A stretch of 64,000 bases of DNA from Streptomyces iakyrus (GCF_000717055.1 NZ_JNXI01000006.1:1-64000); one strand, 5' to 3'. Positions 17,410-26,439 are shown, counted from the stretch's first letter. Made by a program: numbers and translations. The notes: generated by a model not told the origin, from the sequence alone.

Positions 17410-18303
17410 TCAGACGGTGCCTCCGGCGCCGGTCCCCGTCGTGCCGGCGATCTCCGCGCCGTTCGCGCCCACGACCGCGCCCGTCGACTTCTTCGCCTGC
17501 CGCAGCCGGCGCTCCAGCCAGCTCGCGAACGAGGTGAGGGCGAAGTTGAGCGCGATGAAGATCACGGACACGACGGTGAAGCTTTGGATGATGTTCCCGC
17601 CGTAGTAGCCGCTCATCGTGCCGGCAGCGGCGAGCAACTCCGTGTAGGTCAGGACCGCGCCGCCGAGCGCGGTGTCCTTCACGATGACGACGAGCTGACT
17701 CACGATCGCCGGAAGCATCGCCGTGACCGACTGCGGCAGCAGGATCAGGCGCATCAGCTGGCCCTTGCGCAGGCCGATCGCCATCGCCGCTTCGGACTGG
17801 CCCTTGGGCAGGGCCAGGATGCCCGCCCGGACGATCTCGGCGAGAACCGAAGCGTTGTACAGGACCAGGCCGGTGACGACCGCGTACAGCGGACGGTCGT
17901 CGGAGGAGACGTTGGTGTATTCGGCGAACAGAGCGAGACCAAAGATCATCAGCACCAGAACGGGGATGGAGCGGAAGAACTCCACCACGACCGCGGCCGG
18001 GACCCTGACCCACGCGTGGTCCGACAGCCGGGCGATACCGAGAACCGCGCCGAGCGGCAGCGCGATGATCACCGCCAGGGCGGCAGCCTTCAAGGTGTTC
18101 TGCAGACCCGGCCAGATGTACGTGGACCAGGCCTCGGTGTGGACGAACGGCTCCCACAGGGCCCATTCCAGCTGGCCCTTGTCCTTGAGGGTCCTGAACA
18201 CCCACCACAGCAGGGCCGCTACGGCGACCAGGAAGACCACCGTGAGGACGACGTTGCGCCGCTTGGCGCGAGGCCCCTGAGCGTCGTACAGAACGGAGCT
18301 CAT
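17410..18303 (-). CDS. gluD: Glutamate ABC transporter permease GluD
   Basis: The 297-residue permease of the polar amino-acid uptake family has about five membrane helices and the EAA loop LAEIVRAGILALPKGQSEAAMAIGL that docks to the ATPase. The N-terminal region up to residue 70 is longer than in GluC, and the C terminus ends in a Gly/Thr-rich tail. It overlaps gluC by four bases (ATGA). It acts with GluA, GluB and GluC as the plasma-membrane glutamate importer. Confidence 0.93.
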   Translation of the reverse strand: MSSVLYDAQGPRAKRRNVVLTVVFLVAVAALLWWVFRTLKDKGQLEWALWEPFVHTEAWSTYIWPGLQNTLKAAALAVIIALPLGAVLGIARLSDHAWVRVPAAVVVEFFRSIPVLVLMIFGLALFAEYTNVSSDDRPLYAVVTGLVLYNASVLAEIVRAGILALPKGQSEAAMAIGLRKGQLMRLILLPQSVTAMLPAIVSQLVVIVKDTALGGAVLTYTELLAAAGTMSGYYGGNIIQSFTVVSVIFIALNFALTSFASWLERRLRQAKKSTGAVVGANGAEIAGTTGTGAGGTV

Positions 18304-18965
18304 CGCTTCACCGCCACCTTCTTGCCCACCCAGCCCAGGATCAGGCCGGTCGGCAGCGTCAGGACCACGAAACCGAACGCGATGATCGCCGAGATCAGCA
18401 GCAGCTGGGCCTCGTTCTCGATCATCTCCTTCATCAGCACCGCCGCTTCGGCGACACCGATGGCGGCGGCCACTGTGGTGTTCTTGATGAGGGCGATCAG
18501 CACATTTGCCAGCGGTACGACGGACGAACGGAACGCCTGTGGCAACACGACCAGGCCCAGCACCTGGTTGAAACTGAGCCCGATCGCGCGGGCCGCCTCC
18601 GCCTGCCCGACGGGCACCGTGTTGATGCCGGAGCGCAGCGCCTCGCACACGAAGGACGAGGTGTAGAGAATCAGGCCGAGGACGGCGAGCCGGAAGTTGA
18701 TCGTCTCGACGTCGTTCGCGCCGAGGGAGACTCCCAACGTCTGGTTCAGGCCCAGCGACGTGAACAGGATGATGACGGTCAACGGGATGTTCCGCACGAT
18801 GTTCACGTACGCGGTCCCGAAGGCGCGCATCAGCGGCACCGGGCCGACCCGCATGGCGGCCAGCAGAGTGCCCCAGATCAGGGAGCCGACGGCGGAGAGC
18901 ACAGCGAGCTGCACTGTCGTCCAGAAGGCTCCCAGCAGGTCGTAATCCTTGAGAAAGTCGAACAC
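18300..18965 (-). CDS. gluC: Glutamate ABC transporter permease GluC
   Basis: The 221-residue inner-membrane permease has the His/Glu/Gln permease signature (TVQLAVLSAVGSLIWGTLLA at the first helix and the EAA loop VCEALRSGINTVPVGQAEAARAIGL). It pairs with GluD to form the channel. The GTG start at 18965 lies 84 bp after the gluB stop, and the gap holds a strong hairpin. Confidence 0.93.
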   Translation of the reverse strand: MFDFLKDYDLLGAFWTTVQLAVLSAVGSLIWGTLLAAMRVGPVPLMRAFGTAYVNIVRNIPLTVIILFTSLGLNQTLGVSLGANDVETINFRLAVLGLILYTSSFVCEALRSGINTVPVGQAEAARAIGLSFNQVLGLVVLPQAFRSSVVPLANVLIALIKNTTVAAAIGVAEAAVLMKEMIENEAQLLLISAIIAFGFVVLTLPTGLILGWVGKKVAVKR

Positions 18966-19002
18966 GATCTCCCGTGCTTCCGCGTGTAGGGATGCCCACG
19001 CC

Positions 19003-19034
19003 GGTGCGCCGCCCCTTCCGGTGGGCGGCGCACC
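19003..19034 (-). promoter_or_regulatory. Intercistronic hairpin between gluB and gluC
   Basis: GGTGCGCCGCCC (19003-19014) and GGGCGGCGCACC (19023-19034) form a perfect 12-bp stem with an eight-base loop, 15 bp past the gluB stop. It could be a partial terminator or an mRNA-stabilising element that lets the binding protein be made in excess over the permeases. Confidence 0.75.
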
Positions 19035-19049
19035 CTGTCAGGCGCTGCT

Positions 19050-19886
19050 TCAGCTCTTGATCTCGCCGATCTTCGGCGCCGGCTCGTTCTTGTAGTTGGC
19101 CGGGCCGAGGTTCTTGTCCACGGCCTCCTGCCAGGCCTTGTCGGCGACCATGTCCTCAAGGGCCTTGTTGATCTTGTCCTTGAGGTCGCTGCCCTTCTTG
19201 ACGCCGATGCCGTAGTTCTCGTTGGTCAGCTTGAAGCCGCCGAGCTTGAACTTGCCCTTGAACTGCGACTGGGCCGCGTAACCGGCGAGGATCGAGTCGT
19301 CGGTGGTCAGCGCGTCGACGGCACCGTTCTGCAGACCGGGCAGGCAGGCGGAGTACGTCGGGTAGGGCTGCAGCTGCGCCTTGGGAGCCAGCTTGTCCTT
19401 GACGTTCTGCGCGGAGGTGGAGCCGGTGACCGAGCACAGCTTGGCGTTGTTCAGGTCCTTCGGGGACTTGATCTTGTTGTCGTCCGCCCGGACCAGAACA
19501 TCCTGGTGCGCCAGCAGGTAAGGACCGGCGAAGTCGACCTTCTCCTGGCGCTCCGGGGTGATCGAGTAGGTCGCGGCGATGAAGTCGACGTCCCCACGCT
19601 GGAGCATGGTCTCGCGGTCGGCGCTCTTCGCCTCCTTCCACTCGATCTGGTCCTCGTTGTAACCGAGCTTCTTCGCGACGTACGTGGCGACGTCGACGTC
19701 GAAGCCGGCGTAACCCTGCGGCGTCTTCTGGCCGAGGCCGGGCTGGTCGAACTTGATGCCGACCGTGATCGTCTTGCCGCCGCCGTCGGAACCGGAGTCG
19801 TCGCCCGAGTCGCCGCCGCACGCGGTGGCGGTGAGGGCGAGAGCGAAGACGGTGGCCGAGGCGGCGGTGACCTTGCGGAGCTTCAT
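19050..19886 (-). CDS. gluB: Glutamate-binding lipoprotein GluB
   Basis: The 278-residue substrate-binding protein (SBP_bac_3 fold) has a lipoprotein signal ending LTATACGG, so it is anchored outside the membrane by a lipidated Cys. The motif GYAGFDVDVATYVAKKLGY and the GDVDFIAATYSITPERQEKVDF segment are typical of amino-acid binding proteins. The start at 19886 is preferred to the ATG three codons earlier because AAAGGA is eight bases upstream of the former and too close to the latter. It is the second gene of gluABCD. Confidence 0.95.
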   Translation of the reverse strand: MKLRKVTAASATVFALALTATACGGDSGDDSGSDGGGKTITVGIKFDQPGLGQKTPQGYAGFDVDVATYVAKKLGYNEDQIEWKEAKSADRETMLQRGDVDFIAATYSITPERQEKVDFAGPYLLAHQDVLVRADDNKIKSPKDLNNAKLCSVTGSTSAQNVKDKLAPKAQLQPYPTYSACLPGLQNGAVDALTTDDSILAGYAAQSQFKGKFKLGGFKLTNENYGIGVKKGSDLKDKINKALEDMVADKAWQEAVDKNLGPANYKNEPAPKIGEIKS

Positions 19887-19967
19887 GATGAACATCCTTT
19901 GGCTGGTGAAGAGATGCGAACCCTCAAAGGGCGGGCGACAGGGGCGCGTCGGGCGCGACCCGCGCCG

Positions 19968-20744
19968 TCAGTGATGCAGGATCTTCGACAGAAAGTCCTT
20001 GGCACGATCGCTGCGCGGATTGCTGAAGAACTGGTCGGGCGCAGCCTCCTCGACGATTCGGCCGTCCGCCATGAACACCACGCGGTTTGCGGCCGATCGT
20101 GCGAAACCCATCTCATGGGTGACGACGATCATGGTCATGCCGTCACGGGCGAGCTGCTGCATGACCTCCAGCACCTCGTTGATCATCTCGGGGTCGAGCG
20201 CGGAGGTCGGCTCGTCGAAGAGCATCACCTTCGGCTCCATGGCCAGCGCCCGTGCGATGGCGACGCGCTGCTGCTGGCCGCCGGAGAGCTGAGCCGGGTA
20301 CTTCTCGGCCTGCGCGCCCACGCCGACCCGGTCGAGCAGGGCCCGGGCCCGCTCCTCGGCCGTCTTCTTGTCCTTCTTGCGGACCTTGATCTGGCCGAGC
20401 ATCACGTTCTCGAGCACGGTCTTGTGCGCGAAGAGGTTGAAGGACTGGAAGACCATGCCGACATCGGCGCGGAGCTTTGCCAGCTCCTTGCCCTCGGCGG
20501 GCAGCGGCTTGCCGTCGATCGTGATCGTGCCGGAGTCGGTCGTCTCCAGGCGGTTGATGGTGCGGCACAGGGTGGACTTGCCGGACCCGGAGGGTCCGAT
20601 GACCACCACGACTTCACCGCGGGCGATCGTCAGGTCGATGTCCTGGAGTACGTGCAACGCGCCGAAGTGCTTGTTGACGCTCTTCAGGACGACCAGTTCT
20701 CCGGTCGCGGCCACATCTTCCTTGGCCACCGATACTTCGGTCAT
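19968..20744 (-). CDS. gluA: Glutamate ABC transporter ATP-binding protein GluA
   Basis: The 258-residue ATPase powers glutamate import. Walker [11 protein letters not shown]-loop VFQSFNLF, signature LSGGQQQR, Walker [13 protein letters not shown] and the switch His (VTHEMGF) are all intact. It is the first gene of the operon and is separated from gluB by 81 bp. The upstream region of 290 bp is shared with the divergent response regulator gene and contains two inverted repeats. Confidence 0.95.
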   Translation of the reverse strand: MTEVSVAKEDVAATGELVVLKSVNKHFGALHVLQDIDLTIARGEVVVVIGPSGSGKSTLCRTINRLETTDSGTITIDGKPLPAEGKELAKLRADVGMVFQSFNLFAHKTVLENVMLGQIKVRKKDKKTAEERARALLDRVGVGAQAEKYPAQLSGGQQQRVAIARALAMEPKVMLFDEPTSALDPEMINEVLEVMQQLARDGMTMIVVTHEMGFARSAANRVVFMADGRIVEEAAPDQFFSNPRSDRAKDFLSKILHH

Positions 20745-20837
20745 CGCTCTCAGGCTCCGTCCTCCTCGGTTTCGGAGGACAGTAGTAACCCCGTACGACC
20801 TGCGTCATTACATCTGAGGGGAATCTGAGCATCACGA

Positions 20838-20853
20838 TCCGATAGCAATCGGA
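20838..20853. promoter_or_regulatory. Inverted repeat upstream of gluA
   Basis: TCCGAT and ATCGGA are perfect arms around AGCA, about 94 bp before the gluA start. It is a candidate operator for gluABCD. Confidence 0.45.
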
Positions 20854-20962
20854 CACGTGTCGTAGCACTGGGGAACGGCGCTCATACCAGCCGGGTAACG
20901 GAAGCGGTCCGCAACCGGAACCCTCTTGACGCCGTCCTCGTCCATCAGCGTGACTGCACAAG

Positions 20963-20982
20963 GTGCACGCGCGCGCGTGCAC
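20963..20982. promoter_or_regulatory. Perfect 20-bp palindrome between gluA and the response regulator gene
   Basis: The 20 bp from GTGCACGCGC to GCGCGTGCAC read the same on both strands. It lies 52 bp before the regulator start and about 218 bp before gluA, and could be an operator for this or another regulator. Confidence 0.6.
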
Positions 20983-21034
20983 GCCTTTTTGTACACATCT
21001 AGATCGTACGGCCAGTGAACCGAAGGGGGACCGG

Positions 21035-21721
21035 ATGAGACTGCTGCTCGTCGAGGACGACAACCACGTCGCCGCCGCCCTGTCGGCGGTTCTGGCGCGG
21101 CACGGGTTCGACGTCACGCACGCGCGCAGCGGTGAGGAGGCCCTCCAGGCACTCGTTCCCGAGGGCGACTGCTTCGGCGTCGTCCTCCTCGATCTCGGCC
21201 TGCCCGACCAGGACGGATACGAGGTTTGCGGCAAGATCCGCAAGCGCACCGCCACCCCGGTGATCATGGTCACCGCCCGCTCCGACGTGCGCTCCCGCAT
21301 CCACGGCCTCAACCTCGGCGCCGACGACTACGTGGTGAAGCCCTACGACACCGGTGAGCTGCTCGCCCGCATCCACGCGGTCAGCCGGCGCACCTCCCAC
21401 GAGGACACCTCCAGCGGCATCGAGACCGAGCTGCGGCTCGGCCCGGTGCACATCGAGCTGCCCACCCGCCGGGTCAGCGTGGACGGGGCGGTGGTCCAGC
21501 TGACCCGCAAGGAGTTCGACCTGCTGGCCCTGCTCGCGCAGCGGCCCGGGGTGGTCTTCCGCCGGGAGCAGATCATCAGCGAGGTGTGGCGGACCAGCTG
21601 GGAGGGGACCGGGCGCACCCTGGAGGTGCATGTCGCATCCCTGCGCGCCAAGCTGCGGATGCCGGCCCTCATCGAGACCGTTCGCGGAGTCGGCTACCGG
21701 CTCGTCGCGCCTGCCGGTTAG
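21035..21721 (+). CDS. gluR: OmpR-family response regulator, probable glutamate-sensing regulator GluR
   Basis: The 228-residue protein has a receiver domain (acidic EDD at 8-10, phospho-acceptor Asp in VVLLDLGLPDQDG, Lys in VVKPYD) and a winged-helix DNA-binding domain (LTRKEFDLLALLAQRPG, ending RGVGYRLVAPAG). The ATG at 21035 is chosen since GAAGGGGGA lies just upstream; an earlier in-frame GTG would put the palindrome inside the gene. In S. coelicolor the regulator pair beside gluABCD is, to my recollection, GluR-GluK, which senses glutamate and controls uptake; the same position here supports that name. Confidence 0.9.
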   Translation: MRLLLVEDDNHVAAALSAVLARHGFDVTHARSGEEALQALVPEGDCFGVVLLDLGLPDQDGYEVCGKIRKRTATPVIMVTARSDVRSRIHGLNLGADDYVVKPYDTGELLARIHAVSRRTSHEDTSSGIETELRLGPVHIELPTRRVSVDGAVVQLTRKEFDLLALLAQRPGVVFRREQIISEVWRTSWEGTGRTLEVHVASLRAKLRMPALIETVRGVGYRLVAPAG

Positions 21722-21730
21722 CGGGGCCGG

Positions 21731-23137
21731 GTGCGCACTCGTCTGCTCCCGCTGCTCATCATCCTGATGGCGGCCGTGCTGCTCGCCCTCGGCGTCCCGC
21801 TCGCCGTCAGCCTCGCCGGCGCGCAGCAGCAGAAGGTCGTCGTCGACCGGATCGACGACACGGCACGCTTCGCGGCCCTCGCGCAGTTCGTCACCGACTC
21901 GCCCGACGGGACCACCGGAGCGTTCGAGAACGAGCGCCTGGCCACCCTCAGCAGCGAGCTGCGCAGCTACTACGAGGTCTACGGCATCCGCTCCGGCGTC
22001 TTCTACCGCACCGGCAGGGCAATGGCCCACGCACCGGCCAAGTGGACGCTGCCCAAGGAGGGCGAGGTCCGGGACGCCTTCGACGAGGCGAAGCTCAGCC
22101 GCCGCAGCCATGATCCGAAGCAGGTGTGGCCCTGGCAGCGGCGCAATCTCGTTGTGGCCTCGCCGGTCATCCGGGACGGGGACGTCGTCGCGGTCGTCGT
22201 CACCGACTCGCCCACCGGACAGATGCGCTCGCGCACGCTGCACGGCTGGCTGGTCATCGGCGCGGGCGAGTTCGCAGCGATGCTGCTGGCCGTCGGTGCC
22301 GCCCTGCGGCTGACCGGCTGGGTGCTCAAGCCCGTACGGGTCCTGGACGCCACCACCCACGACATCGCCACCGGGCGGCTCAAGTCCCGGGTCGCGGCCG
22401 CCGGCGGGCCGCCGGAACTCCAGCGCCTGGCACGGTCGTTCAACGAGATGGCCGACAATGTCGAGGACGTGCTGGAGCAGCAGCGCGCTTTCGTCGCCGA
22501 CGCCTCGCACCAGCTGCGCAACCCCCTCGCGGCACTGCTGCTGCGCATCGAGCTGCTCTCCTTCGAACTGCCCGAGGGCAACAAGGAGATCCTTTCGGTC
22601 CAGGCCGAGGGCAAGCGCCTCGCGCAGGTCCTGGACGACTTGCTTGACCTGGCGCTGGCCGAGCACACCGAGGCGGATCTGAAGGTCACCGACATCGGCG
22701 AGCTCGCCGCCGAGCGTGTCGCGGCCTGGGCCCCGACCGCCGAGGCCAAGGGCGTGCGCCTGGTCGGGGATTGCCCGCCGACGACCGCGTGGGCCGACCC
22801 GGTCGCCCTGTCCAGCGCGCTGGACGCGGTCATCGACAACGCGGTGAAGTTCACACCCGAGGACGAGACCGTCGAGGTGAGCGTCGCCTCCCGGGGCGAC
22901 ACCTCCACCGTCGTCGTCACCGACCACGGCCCCGGCCTCACCGACGAGGAGCTGGCCCGCGTCGGCGACCGCTTCTGGCGCAGCGGCCGGCATCAGAACA
23001 TCAAGGGCTCGGGCCTCGGGCTGTCCATCTCGCGGGCGCTGCTCGCGGCGGGCGGCGGTTCGATCGCGTACGACCGTCACGAGCCGCACGGGCTGAGGGT
23101 GACGGTGGCGGTGCCGCGGTCGGCGCCTACGGCCTGA
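21731..23137 (+). CDS. gluK: Sensor histidine kinase, probable GluK
   Basis: The 468-residue kinase has an N-terminal membrane helix (LLPLLIILMAAVLLALGV), an extracytoplasmic sensor of about 140 residues, a second helix near residue 180, a HAMP linker, the H-box FVADASHQLRNPLAAL, the N-box DNAVKFTPED, G1 DHGPGL and G2 GSGLGLSI. It starts nine bases after the regulator stop with a GTG. The large external domain fits sensing of a small extracellular ligand such as glutamate. Confidence 0.9.
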   Translation: MRTRLLPLLIILMAAVLLALGVPLAVSLAGAQQQKVVVDRIDDTARFAALAQFVTDSPDGTTGAFENERLATLSSELRSYYEVYGIRSGVFYRTGRAMAHAPAKWTLPKEGEVRDAFDEAKLSRRSHDPKQVWPWQRRNLVVASPVIRDGDVVAVVVTDSPTGQMRSRTLHGWLVIGAGEFAAMLLAVGAALRLTGWVLKPVRVLDATTHDIATGRLKSRVAAAGGPPELQRLARSFNEMADNVEDVLEQQRAFVADASHQLRNPLAALLLRIELLSFELPEGNKEILSVQAEGKRLAQVLDDLLDLALAEHTEADLKVTDIGELAAERVAAWAPTAEAKGVRLVGDCPPTTAWADPVALSSALDAVIDNAVKFTPEDETVEVSVASRGDTSTVVVTDHGPGLTDEELARVGDRFWRSGRHQNIKGSGLGLSISRALLAAGGGSIAYDRHEPHGLRVTVAVPRSAPTA

Positions 23138-23167
23138 CGCAGGGCGAGGAGCGGGCGGGGCCGGGCG

Positions 23168-24169
23168 CTACGGCTTGACCGACTGGTAGTAGCGCTGGGC
23201 GCCGGCATGCAGTTGCAGCGGGTCGGTGTAGATCGCCGTGCGCACGTCGACCAGCTGGGCGGAGTGGACTTTCTCCCCGATGAGGTCCCGGCTGTCCAGC
23301 ACCGTACGGGTCAGCCACTCGGTGAGCCGGGGATCCATGTCGCTGCGGGTGACCAGCAGGTTGGACACCGCGAGGGTCGGCACCGGCTCGCCGCGCTGGA
23401 TGCGGGGATAGGCCGACTCCGGCATCTTCGTGGCGCGGTAGTAGCGCGTGGCGCCGCCCTGGTCATGCAGTTTGGCCACGAGCGTGGCGTCGATCGGCAC
23501 GAACCGGAAGGCCGATGCCGACTTGTTGGCCAGGCGGCTGAGGCCGTCCGTGGGCAGCCCGCCCGACCAGAAGAACGCGTCGAGGCCGTGCCCCAGGCGC
23601 TTGGGCCCGGTGTCGATGCCGTCCGAGGACGGCTTGATGTCCTTCTCCGGGTCGATGCCGGCCGCTTTGAGCACGCCGTTGGCTATCAGCCGTACGCCGG
23701 AGTCGGGCAGCCCTATGGCCACGCGCTTGCCCCGCAGGTCGGCGACGGAGCGGATGTCCGAGTCGGGCGGTACGACGAGCTGGACGTAGTCGTCGTACAG
23801 GCGGGCGACGCCGCGCAGCCGGTCGGCCCCCGGGCTGTTGTCGAGCTTGTATGTGGCGACCGCGTCGGCAGCGGCGATCGCGAAGTCGGCCTTGCCGGTC
23901 GCCACGTCGGCGACGTTCTCCTGCGAGCCGGCGCTGGTCAGCAGCCGCACCTTCAGGTCGGGCATGTCCTTGTCGATCTCGTTGCGCAGGAGTTCGCCGT
24001 ACTCGTGGTACACCCCCGCGCGGGTGCCCGTGCTGAACGTGATCGTCCCGCCCGGCGGCTCCTCGGCCCAGGGGCGCAGCCACCACAGGAGCAGGCCGAG
24101 GACCACGAGGGCGGCGGTGCCGCCCTGCAGGGCCCGGCGCCTGCCGATGGGGGGGAGCGTTCTGGACAT
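23168..24169 (-). CDS. TAXI family TRAP-type solute-binding protein
   Basis: The 333-residue protein has one N-terminal hydrophobic helix preceded by GRRRALQGG (signal or anchor, possibly Tat) and the TAXI-family binding domain: TFSTGTRAGVYHEYG, SAGSQENVADVATGKADFAI and FFWSGGLPT. TAXI proteins bind small carboxylic acids for TRAP transporters. No TRAP permease gene is adjacent, so it may work with a distant permease or as a sensor partner of the convergent kinase. A CAGGAT hexamer lies seven bases before the ATG. Confidence 0.88.
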   Translation of the reverse strand: MSRTLPPIGRRRALQGGTAALVVLGLLLWWLRPWAEEPPGGTITFSTGTRAGVYHEYGELLRNEIDKDMPDLKVRLLTSAGSQENVADVATGKADFAIAAADAVATYKLDNSPGADRLRGVARLYDDYVQLVVPPDSDIRSVADLRGKRVAIGLPDSGVRLIANGVLKAAGIDPEKDIKPSSDGIDTGPKRLGHGLDAFFWSGGLPTDGLSRLANKSASAFRFVPIDATLVAKLHDQGGATRYYRATKMPESAYPRIQRGEPVPTLAVSNLLVTRSDMDPRLTEWLTRTVLDSRDLIGEKVHSAQLVDVRTAIYTDPLQLHAGAQRYYQSVKP

Positions 24170-24265
24170 GCGGGCGATCCTGCCAGCCGGGGTGCCCCGC
24201 TGACCAGGGGAGGGGTCACAGGTCCAGGGCGGGGACTGTCAGTGGTCGCCACTACAGTCGGCCCC

Positions 24266-24673
24266 ATGAGCTCTTCGCCCGCCGACCTGGTCCGTGCGTT
24301 CCACCTCGCCTTCGGTCTGGACGCCCGCAGCACGCCCACGGAGGTCTCCCCGGCTCTGGCGGCCCACCGGGGTGAGCTGCTCGCGGAGGAGGCCCGGGAG
24401 GTCGCCGAGGTATCGGTGCGGGGCCCGCTCGACCGGCTCGCGCACGAATTGGCGGACGTGGTCTACGTCGCGTACGGCACCGCCCTCGTGCACGGCATCG
24501 ATCTGGACGCGGTGCTCGCCGAGATCCACCGCTCCAACATGACGAAGATCGGCCCCGACGGCTCGGTCTCCCGCCGCGAGGACGGCAAGGTCCTCAAGGG
24601 CGAGCACTACGAGGCGCCGGATGTACGAGAGGTGCTGCGCAGACAGGGGTGGGTGCCGGGCGGGGGCGCCTGA
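24266..24673 (+). CDS. MazG-like nucleotide pyrophosphohydrolase
   Basis: The 135-residue all-alpha protein has the metal-binding pattern of the MazG/PRA-PH superfamily: EEAREVAEV near 45-53 and ELADVVYVAYG near 65-75 provide the ExxE and ExxD groups. Such enzymes cleave (d)NTPs to monophosphate, often for house-cleaning. The C-terminal NMTKIGPDGSVSRREDGKVLKG stretch is conserved in this subgroup. TACAGT lies seven bases before the ATG, suggesting leaderless transcription. Confidence 0.85.
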   Translation: MSSSPADLVRAFHLAFGLDARSTPTEVSPALAAHRGELLAEEAREVAEVSVRGPLDRLAHELADVVYVAYGTALVHGIDLDAVLAEIHRSNMTKIGPDGSVSRREDGKVLKGEHYEAPDVREVLRRQGWVPGGGA

Positions 24674-24706
24674 CCAGGGGTCACGCTCCGGGCCGCCCGG
24701 CCCCTT

Positions 24707-24752
24707 CCTCAGTCGGCGGCTGGTGCCTCCCTCAGTCGGCGACGGGCGCCTC
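24707..24752. repeat. Imperfect 23-bp tandem duplication at the antiporter 3' end
   Basis: Two adjacent 23-bp units sharing 20 positions begin CCTCAGTCGGCG at 24707 and 24730. Unit two holds the last codons and stop of the antiporter gene; unit one, beyond the stop, repeats the same ending including another in-frame stop. Confidence 0.75.
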
Positions 24753-25949
24753 GGCCTCGGCCGTCCGGGGCGCGGGCTCCGGGCGGCTGGGCTCGCGGCG
24801 CCGGCTCCACCAGGTCGCCACCGGCTCCGTGTAGCGCGCGGTGAGCGGGCCGAGAACGACCAGGATCAGCACGTAGGCCGTGGCCAGCGGGCCGAGGGAC
24901 GGTTCGATCCCGGCCGAGACGGCAAGGCCGGCGATGACGATGGAGAACTCACCGCGGGCCACCAGCGCGCCGCCCGCCCGCCAGCGGCCCTTCACGGAGA
25001 TCCCGGCCCGCCGGGCCGCCCAGTAGCCGGTGGCGATCTTCGTCAGCGCGGTGACGACGGCCAGTCCGAGGGCCGGCAGCAGGACGGGCGGGATGCTCGT
25101 CGGGTCGGTGTGCAGCCCGAAGAAGACGAAGAACACCGCCGCGAACAGGTCACGCAAGGGGCTCAGCAGGGTGTGCGCGCCCTCGGCGACCTCCCCCGAC
25201 AGCGCGATGCCCACCAGGAAGGCCCCCACCGCCGCCGAGACCTGGAGCTGCTGCGCGACACCCGCGACCAGGATCGTCAGACCCAGCACGACCAGCAGCA
25301 GCTTCTCCGGGTCGTCGCTGGAGACGAACCGCGAGATGAGCCTGCCGTAGCGCACGGCCAGGAACAGCACGAGCCCGGCCGCGCCCAGCGCGATCGCCAG
25401 GGTCACGCTCCCGGCCATCAGTCCGACGCCCGCCACCAGCGCCGTGACGATGGGCAGGTACACCGCCATCGCCAGATCCTCCAGCACCAGCACGCTGAGG
25501 ATGACCGGCGTCTCCCGGTTGCCGACCCGGCCCAGATCGCCCAGCACCTTCGCGATCACGCCGGACGACGAGATCCACGTGACACCGGCCAGGACGACGG
25601 CGGCCACCGGACCCCACCCGAGCAGCAGCGCCATGGCGGCGCCGGGCAGCGCGTTGAGGGCGCAGTCGACGAGACCGGAGGGGTAGTGGGTCTTGAGGTT
25701 GGAGACCAGGTCGGTCGCCGTGTACTCCAGGCCCAGCATCAGCAACAGCAGGATGACGCCGATCTCCGCGCCGGTGGCGACGAACTCCTCACTCGCGCCC
25801 AGCGGCAGCAGACCGCCCTCACCGAAGGCCAGACCGGCCAGCAGGTACAGGGGGATCGGCGAGAGCCGGAAGCGGCCGGCGAAGCGGCCCAGCAGGCCGA
25901 GGCCGAGAATGATGGAACCGAACTCGATGAGCAGAACCGCGGAGTGCAA
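24732..25949 (-). CDS. Cation:proton antiporter (CPA2 family)
   Basis: The protein of about 405 residues has some 11-12 hydrophobic helices of the Na+/H+ exchanger CPA2/KefB type, with ILLLLMLGLEY, the VLEDLAMAVYLP segment that holds acidic residues of the ion site, and GEFSIVIAGLA. The TTG at 25949 is chosen: it lies four bases after the stop of the regulatory-subunit gene with GGGAGTGA as SD, and family proteins start with the same HSAVLLIEFG segment. A longer form from 25997 would overlap that gene. It probably exchanges K+ or Na+ for H+. The C-terminal tail is Pro/Glu/Ala-rich. Confidence 0.9.
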   Translation of the reverse strand: MHSAVLLIEFGSIILGLGLLGRFAGRFRLSPIPLYLLAGLAFGEGGLLPLGASEEFVATGAEIGVILLLLMLGLEYTATDLVSNLKTHYPSGLVDCALNALPGAAMALLLGWGPVAAVVLAGVTWISSSGVIAKVLGDLGRVGNRETPVILSVLVLEDLAMAVYLPIVTALVAGVGLMAGSVTLAIALGAAGLVLFLAVRYGRLISRFVSSDDPEKLLLVVLGLTILVAGVAQQLQVSAAVGAFLVGIALSGEVAEGAHTLLSPLRDLFAAVFFVFFGLHTDPTSIPPVLLPALGLAVVTALTKIATGYWAARRAGISVKGRWRAGGALVARGEFSIVIAGLAVSAGIEPSLGPLATAYVLILVVLGPLTARYTEPVATWWSRRREPSRPEPAPRTAEAEAPVAD

Positions 25950-25953
25950 CGGC

Positions 25954-26439
25954 TCACTCCCGCTCGAGTATGGTCGCGGCCGCGTCGACGCCCTCACGGG
26001 TCCCGACGACGATCAGGGTGTCACCGCCGGCCAGCCGGAAGTCCGGCGCCGGCGACGGAATGGCCTCGGCCCGGCGCAGCACCGCCACCACCGAGGCGCC
26101 CGTCTCCGTCCGCATCCGCATGTCGCCCAGCACCCGCCCGTTCCAGCGCGAGGTCGCGGCCACCTCGATCCGCTCGGCGACCAGCCCGAGGTCCGTGGTG
26201 TACAGCAGGCTCGGGCTGTGGTGGGACGGCTTCAGCGCGTCGATCAGCGACCCCGCCTCCGAGCTGGTCAGCTTCAGGGACTGGGCGCAGGAGTCGGGGT
26301 CGTCGGGCCGGTACACGTTCACCGTGCGCGTGCCGTCGCGGTGCGCCACCACCGACAGATGGCGGTGTTCCCGGGTCTCCAGGTCGTACTGGACCCCGAT
26401 ACCCGGCAGCGGCGTCGCCCTCAGGCGCGGAGCTGACAC
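25954..26439 (-). CDS. Regulatory subunit of the cation:proton antiporter (TrkA-C domain, KhtT-like)
   Basis: The 161-residue cytoplasmic protein has an N-terminal KhtT-like part and a C-terminal RCK/TrkA-C domain (DMRMRTETGASVVAVLRR, FRLAGGDTLIVVGTREGV). In KhtTU-type systems it gates the antiporter in response to ions or nucleotides. The GTG at 26439 has GGGGAAG as SD. The antiporter gene follows after four bases, so the two are co-translated. Confidence 0.9.
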   Translation of the reverse strand: MSAPRLRATPLPGIGVQYDLETREHRHLSVVAHRDGTRTVNVYRPDDPDSCAQSLKLTSSEAGSLIDALKPSHHSPSLLYTTDLGLVAERIEVAATSRWNGRVLGDMRMRTETGASVVAVLRRAEAIPSPAPDFRLAGGDTLIVVGTREGVDAAATILERE

